Positions 35,733 through 43,162 of a stretch of 64,000 nt of DNA are shown one piece after another. Position numbers and translations under genes: made by a program. The stretch spans positions 4,572,001-4,636,000 of the forward strand of contig NZ_CP139715.1 of the NCBI RefSeq assembly GCF_034377285.1, written 5' to 3'. The DNA comes from Thalassobaculum sp. OXR-137. Its GTDB lineage: Bacteria > Pseudomonadota > Alphaproteobacteria > Thalassobaculales > Thalassobaculaceae. How positions within the stretch are numbered: position 1 is the stretch's first letter; the number at the start of each line of letters is the position of its first letter. Under the pieces are notes generated by a model. It saw nothing but the letters and a program-made list of their open reading frames with translations. It did no database searches and had not been told where the DNA came from.

Positions 35733-37601
35733 TCAGAACGTCTTGTCGGTCTGCGGGCGATACTTGTTCTTCGGCGAGAAGCCGGACCGGTCGGCCGTCC
35801 TCGGCTCGCGCACCCAGACCTCGCGGTTCGGGTGCAGACCGCCGCCGCGGGTCGCCGGCACCGCCGTGTGGCGAGCACGGTGCAGCAGGCGGGTATCGGC
35901 GATGCCGCAGTTCGGATGGATGCCGCCATTATCGGCGACCTCCTTGTCCCATTTCGCCTGACGGGCATCCCGCGTCGCCTTGTCGTCCAGGGCGGTGCAG
36001 GACAGCTCGTTGGTGTTGAGGTCGGCGACGATCTCGTCCCCGTCCTCGATCAGCGCGATCGGACCGCCGAGTGCAGCTTCCGGCCCCACATGACCGATCA
36101 CCAGACCGACCGAGCCCCCCGAGAACCGCGCGTCGGTCATCAGGCCGACGGCGATGCCCCGCTCGCGGCACAGGGTGGTGATGCGCGAGGTCGGATCCAG
36201 CATCTCCGGCATGCCCGGCGCGCCGCTCGGCCCCTCGTAGCGCACGATGATCATGTCGTTGTTCTCAAAGGTCTCCGGCGTTTCGTCCAGGGCCTTGAGC
36301 AGCCCGGCCTCGCCCTCGAACACCCGAGCCTTGCCGACGAACCGGTTGTCCTCCAGCCCGACCTCGACGCCGGCGAGCTTCAGGATGGCGGAGAAGTCCG
36401 GCGACAGGTTGCCGCCCAGCACCCGCAGGCCGCCGGTCGGCTTGTACGGCTTCTCCACCGGATAGATGACCTTGCCGTCGACCTTCTTGGTCTCCAGCCG
36501 CTTGACCTGCTCGGCCAGGGTCTCGCCGGTGCAGGTCAGCACGTCGCCGTTCAGCAGGCCGGCCTCCAGCAGCTCGCGCACGATCACCTGCACGCCGCCG
36601 ACGGCGTCGATATCGACCATCGAATACTTGCCGTAGGGCCGGGCATCGGTGAGCACCGGCACCACGTGCTGGGACAGGTGGTTGAACTCCTCCGGCGTGA
36701 TGATCTCCTTCCAGAAATCGGCGTAGCCGGCCGCCCGCGCGATCTCCGGCGCGTGCAGGGTGACGTTGGTCGACCCGCCGATCGCCATGGCGACGATCAT
36801 CGCGTTGCGCAGGCTGTCGCGGACCACGATGTCGCGCGGCTTCAGGTCCTTCTCGATCATGCTGGCCAGGTGCTTGACCAGCACTTCCGGGAACTCGGTC
36901 AGGCGGCGCGGATCGTCCGACGGCGGCGCAACCATCTCCAGCGGCTGCAGGCCGACGACGCCGATGAAGGTCTGCATCGTGTTGTAGGTGAACATGCCGC
37001 CGCAGCTGCCGAAGCCCGGGCAGGCGTGGCAGGAGATGTGGTGGCGGAACTCGGCATCCGGATTGCCGGCGACCTGATAGGCGCTGACGATGTCCAGGGC
37101 CTCGCCGGTGTTCGGATCGTGGCCCGGGCGGATCGGCCCGTCGGACATGATGATGGCCGGCTGGTTATGCTCCAGGATCGCGGCGAGCGTCCCGACCGGC
37201 GGCTTGTCGCAGGCAACGACGGCGATGGTGCCGGCCAGGCCCGTGGCCTCCAGATGCTCGCACAGCGCGTCATGGGTGACTTCGCGGCCGATCAGCGAGT
37301 AGCGCATCTCCCGGGTGCCGTTGCGGATGCCGTCCGAGGTGGCGATCGTGTATTCCGGCTGCACGAGGCGCAGGCGCAGCTTGTCCGCCTCGGAGCCCAC
37401 ATGGCTCTTCAGGGTCTGGTGGATCGCCTCGACCTTGGCCTGGACGCCCAGATAGCACTGGCTGTCGCCCTTGGTACCGACCACGCCGACGGACGGCTCG
37501 TGGATCAGCTCCGGGTCGGTGCCGAGCTCGCGGGCGAGCCCGATGGTCTGGGCCGAGCGGCCCGGATGGCGGTCGATCAGGACGGTTCTTGAGTTTTTCA
37601 C
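35733..37601 (-). CDS. IlvD/Edd family dehydratase (dihydroxy-acid dehydratase-like)
   Basis: A 622-residue iron-sulfur dehydratase. Cluster-binding Cys are visible in GDSQCYLGV, VVACDKPPVG and CHACPGFGSCGGMF; the conserved AIGGSTNVTLH and TDARFSGGSVG segments are present. Family members dehydrate dihydroxy acids (valine/isoleucine synthesis) or sugar acids (phosphogluconate, xylonate, arabinonate). The CPGFGSCGGMFTYNTM motif favours the DHAD side, but the CDKPPVG loop deviates from the usual CDKxxPG. The start is GTG at 37601 with a GAGGGA site seven bases upstream. No biosynthetic neighbours help decide, so sugar-acid dehydration stays possible. Confidence 0.82.
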   Translation of the reverse strand: MKNSRTVLIDRHPGRSAQTIGLARELGTDPELIHEPSVGVVGTKGDSQCYLGVQAKVEAIHQTLKSHVGSEADKLRLRLVQPEYTIATSDGIRNGTREMRYSLIGREVTHDALCEHLEATGLAGTIAVVACDKPPVGTLAAILEHNQPAIIMSDGPIRPGHDPNTGEALDIVSAYQVAGNPDAEFRHHISCHACPGFGSCGGMFTYNTMQTFIGVVGLQPLEMVAPPSDDPRRLTEFPEVLVKHLASMIEKDLKPRDIVVRDSLRNAMIVAMAIGGSTNVTLHAPEIARAAGYADFWKEIITPEEFNHLSQHVVPVLTDARPYGKYSMVDIDAVGGVQVIVRELLEAGLLNGDVLTCTGETLAEQVKRLETKKVDGKVIYPVEKPYKPTGGLRVLGGNLSPDFSAILKLAGVEVGLEDNRFVGKARVFEGEAGLLKALDETPETFENNDMIIVRYEGPSGAPGMPEMLDPTSRITTLCRERGIAVGLMTDARFSGGSVGLVIGHVGPEAALGGPIALIEDGDEIVADLNTNELSCTALDDKATRDARQAKWDKEVADNGGIHPNCGIADTRLLHRARHTAVPATRGGGLHPNREVWVREPRTADRSGFSPKNKYRPQTDKTF

Positions 37602-37800
37602 AGGCGTTCCCTCTGGTCGGCACGAGACGGTCGGTTTTCCGGTTTGCCGCTCCCCTTGGGAAGCGGTCCCCGATCCGGCCCCGGATGCTAGTGCATGGCG
37701 CGGCATTCGGCCAAGGAGTGGAACCCCCGGGAGGCGTTGTCAATATGAGGAGGAGAAGCTAGCTGAATAATAAATTTTCCCTCGATCCTAGGGGCACCAA

Positions 37801-38226
37801 TTAGGCTGCTTCAACAGGACCCTCAGCTTCCTCACTCTTTGAACGATAATCAGCTATGCACGCAACTACACGATCCAATAAACTGTCGAATCCTGAAAAA
37901 TCGATTGTCTTCCAATTCGGTGATACAACATAATCTGCGAAATATGCCTTTCCGTATGTTGTATTCGGATCAGAATTGTTAGTTGAATCAAATGTTTTTC
38001 CAGACAGTTTTGTTCTTAAAACGCTATCTGGAAAAAGATCTTCTATAGATGTAAACTTATCTCCGTTTTCCGGAGTTTTCACTAAATATAGATTTTCATA
38101 CAAATTATAAAACATATCGGTAGTTTCAATGGAAATTTCCCTTTTTGAAATATTTTTTGCAACGCTAAACAGTCCACCCTTTGGGCCGTCATCATTATCA
38201 CAAACGATAATCACAGGCTTATTCAT
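37801..38226 (-). CDS. TOPRIM C-terminal part of retron RT-TOPRIM (separate frame)
   Basis: 141 residues starting at an ATG that overlaps the TAA of the previous frame (TAATG). The opening NKPVIIVCDNDDGPKGG is the DxD metal-binding half of a TOPRIM domain; its Glu motif (VTEGKTD) lies in the upstream frame. The reading frame is open upstream as far as an A5 run at 38246-38250, giving ...KKKFNFNLMNKP. One more A there would join the two frames into one protein, so this is most likely the displaced end of one RT-TOPRIM gene. Separate translation by coupling at TAATG is the alternative. Confidence 0.75.
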   Translation of the reverse strand: MNKPVIIVCDNDDGPKGGLFSVAKNISKREISIETTDMFYNLYENLYLVKTPENGDKFTSIEDLFPDSVLRTKLSGKTFDSTNNSDPNTTYGKAYFADYVVSPNWKTIDFSGFDSLLDRVVACIADYRSKSEEAEGPVEAA

Positions 38227-39341
38227 TAAATTAAAATTAAATTTCTTTTTATTGCTGGAAATTCTTGAATTAGCTTTTTCTGCCCAATAACCCCTACTCC
38301 CAACTCAAGCAAATCCTGATTTCTCATTGATGGGTTAAAAAAATCTACAGCGTATTCAATAATTCCATTGCTATTGGTTACTCCAAGTTCTCGATATTTC
38401 TCAGACCGCGCTCTGATTGCTTTCTTAAAATACAAAATATCTGTTTTTCCCTCCGTAACTATTATTGGCTTTTCCATTTTAACAAAATAAGAAAATAGAA
38501 GAAAATTTCGATACAGACCAACCATTTCCTTCGGCGGTACAAATTCACCTTTATCAATATAAATTTGATTGTGTTCATTTTTTCTATCTTTTCTCTGCTG
38601 AACATAATAAATATGCGACAGCCTTCCGCGCAGGACGTTACCAGCGGTAAACTCTTCTATTTTATTTTTTTCAAAATTAATAAAATACCTTCCAGTATTA
38701 AAATAATTATCACACATTGCACGCGTATATTTTAGAAAATCTCGGCGAACATTTGGCTTATCATTAACTGTCAAACCAGTAACAACCTGTCTCCTTTGTC
38801 TCTTCGACATCCTTACTTTAGCTTCATTAACCTTAAATCCTGACCTTTCTATTTCTGAATTTAATCGCTCTCCAACTCCCCAATCAGAAATAGAAATCTG
38901 AAATGCTATCTCGTTAGGAAAAACTTTTTCGTTACTCGAAAACGTAATGTCATCCACATACCTTGAATACTCAATGTTATTTTTTTTAGACAAATCCCTT
39001 AAACGAATATCAAGTATTCTGCCGATCATGTTAGAAATAATTGGAGAGCACGGACTACCCTGAGGTAAAGAATTTTTATAACACGCTATTTGTGCAACTA
39101 TAGTTGCGACATCCGGCTCAAGTCGAAAATAATGATCATTAATAAAATACCCCCTCACTCTACCAAAATTTATTGACCCAAAAAAATCTTCCAGATCAAT
39201 ATTAAATACAAATCTTTTCCTCGAGTGAACAGTTGAGTTTTTTATGATATTTTTTCCAGAAATATATCCGTAAGAATGTTCATCATAACGAGGATCCCCC
39301 TTCCGTATTTCCATAATACATTCGGATAAAATAGAATTCAA
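38226..39341 (-). CDS. Retron reverse transcriptase core with TOPRIM start (after in-frame stop)
   Basis: About 371 residues in the same frame as the RT N-terminal piece, separated from it by one TAA codon. RT features: NSTVH (the retron NAxxH position), FNIDLEDFF, SLPQGSPCSP, the catalytic YVDD at 38949-38960, and the retron VTG motif QVVTGLTVNDKPNVRR. After the thumb region a TOPRIM domain begins with KPIIVTEGKTDILYFKKAI. The apparent TTG start at 39341 directly follows the stop and is probably not a real start; an ATG at 39314 is another. All catalytic RT residues are intact. Confidence 0.85.
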   Translation of the reverse strand: MNSILSECIMEIRKGDPRYDEHSYGYISGKNIIKNSTVHSRKRFVFNIDLEDFFGSINFGRVRGYFINDHYFRLEPDVATIVAQIACYKNSLPQGSPCSPIISNMIGRILDIRLRDLSKKNNIEYSRYVDDITFSSNEKVFPNEIAFQISISDWGVGERLNSEIERSGFKVNEAKVRMSKRQRRQVVTGLTVNDKPNVRRDFLKYTRAMCDNYFNTGRYFINFEKNKIEEFTAGNVLRGRLSHIYYVQQRKDRKNEHNQIYIDKGEFVPPKEMVGLYRNFLLFSYFVKMEKPIIVTEGKTDILYFKKAIRARSEKYRELGVTNSNGIIEYAVDFFNPSMRNQDLLELGVGVIGQKKLIQEFPAIKRNLILI

Positions 39342-39344
39342 TTT

Positions 39345-39551
39345 TTATTGAATATTCTTAAGCCTGGAATTTGGCGAACTTATAATTCTAACTCCGCCAT
39401 TTTTCTTTGGAATTTCAATAGTACGGTACTTTTTTTCTTCAGGAATCTTATACAGCGCGTAGGACAACCCCTTCGGAGTAACTTGAAGTAGCGCAGCTAT
39501 ATCTTTAAGAGATTTGCTTTCATGCAGCAATTTTAGGTACGATTCTGTCAT
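39345..39551 (-). CDS. Retron reverse transcriptase N-terminal part, ends at in-frame TAA
   Basis: 68 residues that match the start of retron RTs: a short helical region (SLKDIAALLQVTPKGLSYALYKI), EKKYRTIEIPKKNGGVRIISSP and RLKNIQ, where the next residues in relatives continue into the RT core. Here a TAA (39345-39347) replaces one codon, and the same frame goes on with KLNSILSECI. A CAA-to-TAA or AAA-to-TAA change would explain it. The ATG lies 11 bases after the a2 arm of the msr-msd RNA. The fragment alone lacks all catalytic residues. Confidence 0.8.
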   Translation of the reverse strand: MTESYLKLLHESKSLKDIAALLQVTPKGLSYALYKIPEEKKYRTIEIPKKNGGVRIISSPNSRLKNIQ

Positions 39552-39562
39552 TTTCTATCAGA

Positions 39563-39703
39563 GCGCTTGCGGGTACTCTTTCGCGATGTGGTACGCATGG
39601 TATATATAAGATTACCAACGATTTTAATGGTCCTGACAAGCAGCGGGCCTACCGTTGTTGTCCTCTGCTGCGAAGCGCAGCATTTCAGTCTACCCGCAAG
39701 CGC
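39563..39703 (-). ncRNA. Retron msr-msd RNA with a1/a2 arms
   Basis: Arm a1 (39691-39703, GCGCTTGCGGGTA on the transcribed strand) and arm a2 (39563-39575, TACCCGCAAGCGC) are perfect 13-base complements. The base right after a1 is a G (39690), the expected branching guanosine. Next comes a 7-bp msr hairpin TGCTGCG-CTT-CGCAGCA (39666-39682). The rest, about 39576-39660, would be the msd template and holds short stems such as GACAA/TTGTC and GGTA/TACC. The order a1, msr, msd, a2, RT is the standard retron layout. Exact ends are not known. Confidence 0.8.
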
Positions 39704-39826
39704 CAAGGAATACCTCCCATACGTTGAGGTATATTTCAACCCACTCCCAACATAGTTTGGGAAACGCAGATCAAAAGCGTTATATGAAATGACTAACAAG
39801 GCGTCATTCCGATAGAAACCAGTGCC

Positions 39827-40477
39827 ATGTTCGACCTCACCCTTACCTTCGACAACGGCCCTGACCCGGAGGTCACGCCCCGGGTGCTCGACATCCTGCG
39901 GGCGCGGGGGCTGAAGGCCACCTTCTTCGTGGTCGGCAAGAAGCTGGAGCATCCGGACGGACCCGCCCTGGTCCGTGCCGCCCTGGCGGACGGACACCGG
40001 ATCGGCAACCACACCTATACCCACTCCATCCCGCTCGGCGAGAACCCGGCGCCGGATCTGGTCGAGACTGAGATCGCCCGGACCGACCGCGTTCTACGCG
40101 AGGCCGGAGCAAAAACCCGGCTGTTCCGGCCGTTCGGCGGCGGCGGCAATCTCGACGGGCGGCTGCTGCGGCGCGCGGTCGTCGACCACCTCACCGGCGA
40201 GGGCTATTCCTGCGTGCTGTGGAACGCCATCCCGCGGGACTGGGCCGACCCGGACGGCTGGGTGGAGACGGCACTGGCCCAGTGCAAGGCGCAGCCCTGG
40301 ACCCTGATCGTGCTGCACGACCTGCCCACCGGGGCCATGGACCGGCTGGAGGAGTTCCTGGACAAGGCCGCCGCACTCGGCGCCCGGTTCCGCCAGGATT
40401 TCCCCGATGCCTGCGTGCCGATCCGCGACGGGCGGATCGCGGCACCGGTCGAGCCGTATATGTCCGACGCGGCCTGA
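39827..40477 (+). CDS. Polysaccharide deacetylase family protein (NodB domain)
   Basis: A 216-residue carbohydrate esterase family 4 protein. The NodB motifs are present: LTFDNGPDPE (catalytic and metal Asp), IGNHTYTHS (metal HxxxH), and RPFGGGG in place of the usual RPPYG; the C-terminal LIVLHDLPTG gives the catalytic His. No signal peptide is seen, so it may act in the cytoplasm on a soluble N-acyl or formyl compound. The start lies at the edge of the AT-rich retron unit, whose control region occupies the upstream 120 bases. Transcribed divergently from the retron. Confidence 0.87.
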   Translation: MFDLTLTFDNGPDPEVTPRVLDILRARGLKATFFVVGKKLEHPDGPALVRAALADGHRIGNHTYTHSIPLGENPAPDLVETEIARTDRVLREAGAKTRLFRPFGGGGNLDGRLLRRAVVDHLTGEGYSCVLWNAIPRDWADPDGWVETALAQCKAQPWTLIVLHDLPTGAMDRLEEFLDKAAALGARFRQDFPDACVPIRDGRIAAPVEPYMSDAA

Positions 40478-40502
40478 TCGTGCCAAGCCCGGGCGGGCCG
40501 GA

Positions 40503-41825
40503 TCAGAACTCCGCGACCTTGCCCCATGCCGACTTGTCGAAGCGGGACAGCCGGTACTGGTTGGTGTCCACGTAGCTCGGCGTGCCGGTGACCATGTCGG
40601 CGATCATGTAACCGGTGCCGGGTCCGATGCCGAAGCCGTGGCCGCTGAACCCGGCCGCCAGGAAGCAGCCGGGAAGCCCCTCGATCTCCCCGATCGCGGG
40701 GACGCCGTCCGGCGTGCTGTCGATATAGCCCGACCAGCTCTGCGACACGGTCGCGTCGCGGAGACCCGGCAGCACCTTCTGCGCCCGTGCCAGCGTCTCG
40801 TTGACCGCCCGGCGCGACGGCGTCGGGTCGAGGATGCGCGCCTTCTCCATCGGCGTGGGCTGGTCCATCACCCAGCGCACCATGGTCTCGTGCCCCCAGC
40901 ACATGCCCTGCAAGCTGCCGGGATAGACCGACTTGCGGCGCTCCAGCCACATCGGCAGGAACGGGGCGGCGAAGCGCAGGGTCTGCAGGGTCGGGTCGAG
41001 CTCGCCCCGGCCACCGACGGCCAGGGTGACCCGGCCGTTGGCCCGTTTGGTGATCGCATTATCCGGCGTGAACAGCGCATCCGGGACGTCCCGCGCGCCG
41101 TCGACGGAGACCACGGTCGCCCGCACGGTCGCCTGGGGAAAGCGGACGCCGTGCTGCCGGCAGAAGGACGAGGCCCAGGCGCCGCCCGCCATGACGACCC
41201 GGGAGGTGCGGATGATGCCCTTTTCGGTGATGACGGCGCCGACCCGGCCGGCATGGGTTTCCAATCCGCGGGCGGCACAGTTCTGGACGACGGTGCCGCC
41301 GAACTTCTCCACCCCCTTGGCGATCAGCGGAGCGGCCCGCGCCGGATCGGCGGTGCCGTCGGAGGGCGACCAGACGCCGCCGAGCCATGACTTGCCGGTC
41401 AGGCGCGTGCGCTCCTCAAGCTCGGACGCCGACATCACGCTGGTGACGACACCCTCGCCCCGGGCGAAATCGCACCACGCACTCCAGGTGGCGAGCTGCT
41501 TCTCGTCGTCGGTCAGATAGGTCAGCCCACAGCGCCGGAACCCCACATCCTCGCCCAGCTCCTCCGGCAGCGCGTCCCACAGCGCCAGGCTGCGGGTGGC
41601 GAGCGGCAGCTCGCGGGCGTCGCGGTTCTGCTGTCGGCACCAGCCCCAGTTCCGGCTCGACTGCTCGGCGCCGATCAGCCCCTTCTCCAGCAGCACCACC
41701 GCCACGCCGCGGCGGGCGAGGTAATAGGCGGTGCAGGTGCCGATGATGCCGCCGCCGATGACGACGACATCGGCCTCGGACGGCAGGGTATCGGACGTCT
41801 CGATCCGGACGAGCGGCGCGGGCAT
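40503..41825 (-). CDS. FAD-dependent oxidoreductase (DAO/sarcosine-oxidase type)
   Basis: A 440-residue flavoenzyme with an N-terminal dinucleotide motif VVIGGGIIGTCTAYYLARRG followed by LLEKG, a SSRNWGWCRQQNRD segment and the C-terminal FAD-contact region GFSGHGFGIGPGTGYMIADM. This is the D-amino-acid dehydrogenase/glycine-oxidase fold; members oxidise amino acids or methylated amines. The ATG at 41825 has GGAG six bases upstream. No partner subunits are near, so it probably works alone or with a quinone. Substrate unknown. Confidence 0.87.
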   Translation of the reverse strand: MPAPLVRIETSDTLPSEADVVVIGGGIIGTCTAYYLARRGVAVVLLEKGLIGAEQSSRNWGWCRQQNRDARELPLATRSLALWDALPEELGEDVGFRRCGLTYLTDDEKQLATWSAWCDFARGEGVVTSVMSASELEERTRLTGKSWLGGVWSPSDGTADPARAAPLIAKGVEKFGGTVVQNCAARGLETHAGRVGAVITEKGIIRTSRVVMAGGAWASSFCRQHGVRFPQATVRATVVSVDGARDVPDALFTPDNAITKRANGRVTLAVGGRGELDPTLQTLRFAAPFLPMWLERRKSVYPGSLQGMCWGHETMVRWVMDQPTPMEKARILDPTPSRRAVNETLARAQKVLPGLRDATVSQSWSGYIDSTPDGVPAIGEIEGLPGCFLAAGFSGHGFGIGPGTGYMIADMVTGTPSYVDTNQYRLSRFDKSAWGKVAEF

Positions 41826-41964
41826 TGGGGACTCCGTGGACGGCAGGCGGCAGGAAGCGATCTGGCGCCCTCCAGGCTAGCGGCAGCGCGCGGAAATCTC
41901 ACCTGGTTTTCGCACTGCACAAATCCGGAAACCCGCAGCCCGTCCCCGTCCCCGCGCCGGTCCC

Positions 41965-42948
41965 TTACGGCCAGATGACGTAGAGATAGCCGCCGTATCC
42001 GGCGAGCAGCAACGCGCCCTCCCGACGGCCGATCCGCAGGCCGGTATAGGCGAACACCATCATCACGACCGATACGCCGACCATGACCAGATTGTCGAAG
42101 CCGACGATCTCGGCCGGCACCGAGCCCGGCGCGACCAGGGCGGTCATACCGCCGATACCGAGGATGTTGTAGATGTTGGAGCCGACGATATTGCCGAAGG
42201 CCACGTCGCTCTGCCGCCGGATACCCGCCATCACGGAGGTGACAAGCTCCGGCATCGACGTGCCGATCGCCACGATGGTCAGACCGATGACCGTCTCCGA
42301 GATCCCGAAACCGCGGGCCAGCGAGACCGCGCCCCCGACCAGGAAATGACCGCCCAGCACCACCAGGCCCAGGCCCAACCCGGCGATCGCCAGGGATCCC
42401 AGAAGCGAGACCGCCGGCTGGGCGCCGGGCACCGCCCCGGGATCCGCGTCCTGCAGCGCGGCGCTCTTGTCATAGACCGCGCCGTGGCCGTCCGGTGTGG
42501 CGACCCGTTCCTGACGGAACGCGAGGTAGATGTAGCCCGCCAGGGAGGCCAGGAGGATGGCGCCGATCCACGGTCCGAAGGGAAGCAGAGCGGACAGCCC
42601 GGCGAAGACCGCAGCCACGGCTACCATCACCCCGCCGTCCCGCTTCAGGGCGCCGGATTGGACGGCGATCGGATAGACCAGGGCCGAGACGCCGACGATC
42701 AGCAGGATGTTGGAGATGTTGGAGCCGACGATGTTGCCGTAGGCGATGCCCGGCGCACCGGCGAGACCAGCCTGGAGCGAGGTGACCAGTTCCGGCGTCG
42801 AGGTGCCGAAGCAGACGAGCGTCAGGCCGATGACGAGTGGCGACACACCCAGCCGGGTCGCGACCTGAACCGCCCCGCGCACCAGCAACTCGCCGCCGCC
42901 GACGAGAAGCACCAGACCGCCGAGCAGCGGCAACCAGATATCGAACAA
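41965..42948 (-). CDS. Calcium/sodium antiporter (CaCA family, YrbG-like)
   Basis: About 327 residues and ten membrane helices in two inverted halves. Each half carries an alpha repeat: CFGTSTPELVTSLQAG with AYGNIVGSNISNILLIVG, and AIGTSMPELVTSVMAG with AFGNIVGSNIYNILGIGG. It exchanges Ca2+ (or K+) for Na+ across the inner membrane. The start is uncertain: TTG at 42948 gives the usual length and a hydrophobic first helix (LFDIWLPLLGG), with AGGGG about ten bases upstream; longer frames add a sequence without similarity. Confidence 0.85.
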   Translation of the reverse strand: MFDIWLPLLGGLVLLVGGGELLVRGAVQVATRLGVSPLVIGLTLVCFGTSTPELVTSLQAGLAGAPGIAYGNIVGSNISNILLIVGVSALVYPIAVQSGALKRDGGVMVAVAAVFAGLSALLPFGPWIGAILLASLAGYIYLAFRQERVATPDGHGAVYDKSAALQDADPGAVPGAQPAVSLLGSLAIAGLGLGLVVLGGHFLVGGAVSLARGFGISETVIGLTIVAIGTSMPELVTSVMAGIRRQSDVAFGNIVGSNIYNILGIGGMTALVAPGSVPAEIVGFDNLVMVGVSVVMMVFAYTGLRIGRREGALLLAGYGGYLYVIWP

Positions 42949-43162
42949 GATGATTGCACCCCTTTGGCCGGTCCGGATCCGATCGCGTGACCGGCAGGCC
43001 GACCGTCTGGTGGCGCATATGGGGAGCCGACGGCCCGGGGTGAATGCCCTGACCCCCATGGCAACCCAATTTCCGTCGAAAGAATCCAACCGGAAGATCG
43101 TCGCGATGTCGGCCGCTCCGTCACACACGACGAGGGGCGGCCTTCAACTTGCGACGCTCGCC

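Larger units (their letters stand above)
37801..39703 (-). other. Retron locus: msr-msd RNA plus broken RT-TOPRIM gene
   Basis: A self-contained retron-like unit on the reverse strand in visibly AT-rich DNA, unlike the GC-rich genes on both sides. From 5' to 3': msr-msd RNA bounded by 13-bp a1/a2 arms, then a reverse transcriptase N-terminus, an in-frame TAA, the RT core with the start of a TOPRIM domain, a frame change, and the rest of TOPRIM. RT-TOPRIM fusions are one recognised retron architecture (type I-C in the published grouping, from memory). Retrons act as anti-phage abortive systems; with two breaks this copy may be inactive unless recoded. Confidence 0.85.

Noticed and set aside
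35832-37592. A 586-codon forward frame opposite the IlvD-family gene.
   Set aside because: Antisense shadow of a well conserved dehydratase.
37779-37799. CCCTCGATCCTAGGGGCACCA directly beside the retron, resembling a tRNA 3' end or integration site.
   Set aside because: No T-arm pairing or rest of a tRNA upstream, no second copy at the other edge of the island, and no integrase nearby.
39567-39755. A 62-codon forward frame across the msr-msd region.
   Set aside because: The a1/a2 arms and hairpin explain this sequence; the frame has no ribosome site or similarity.
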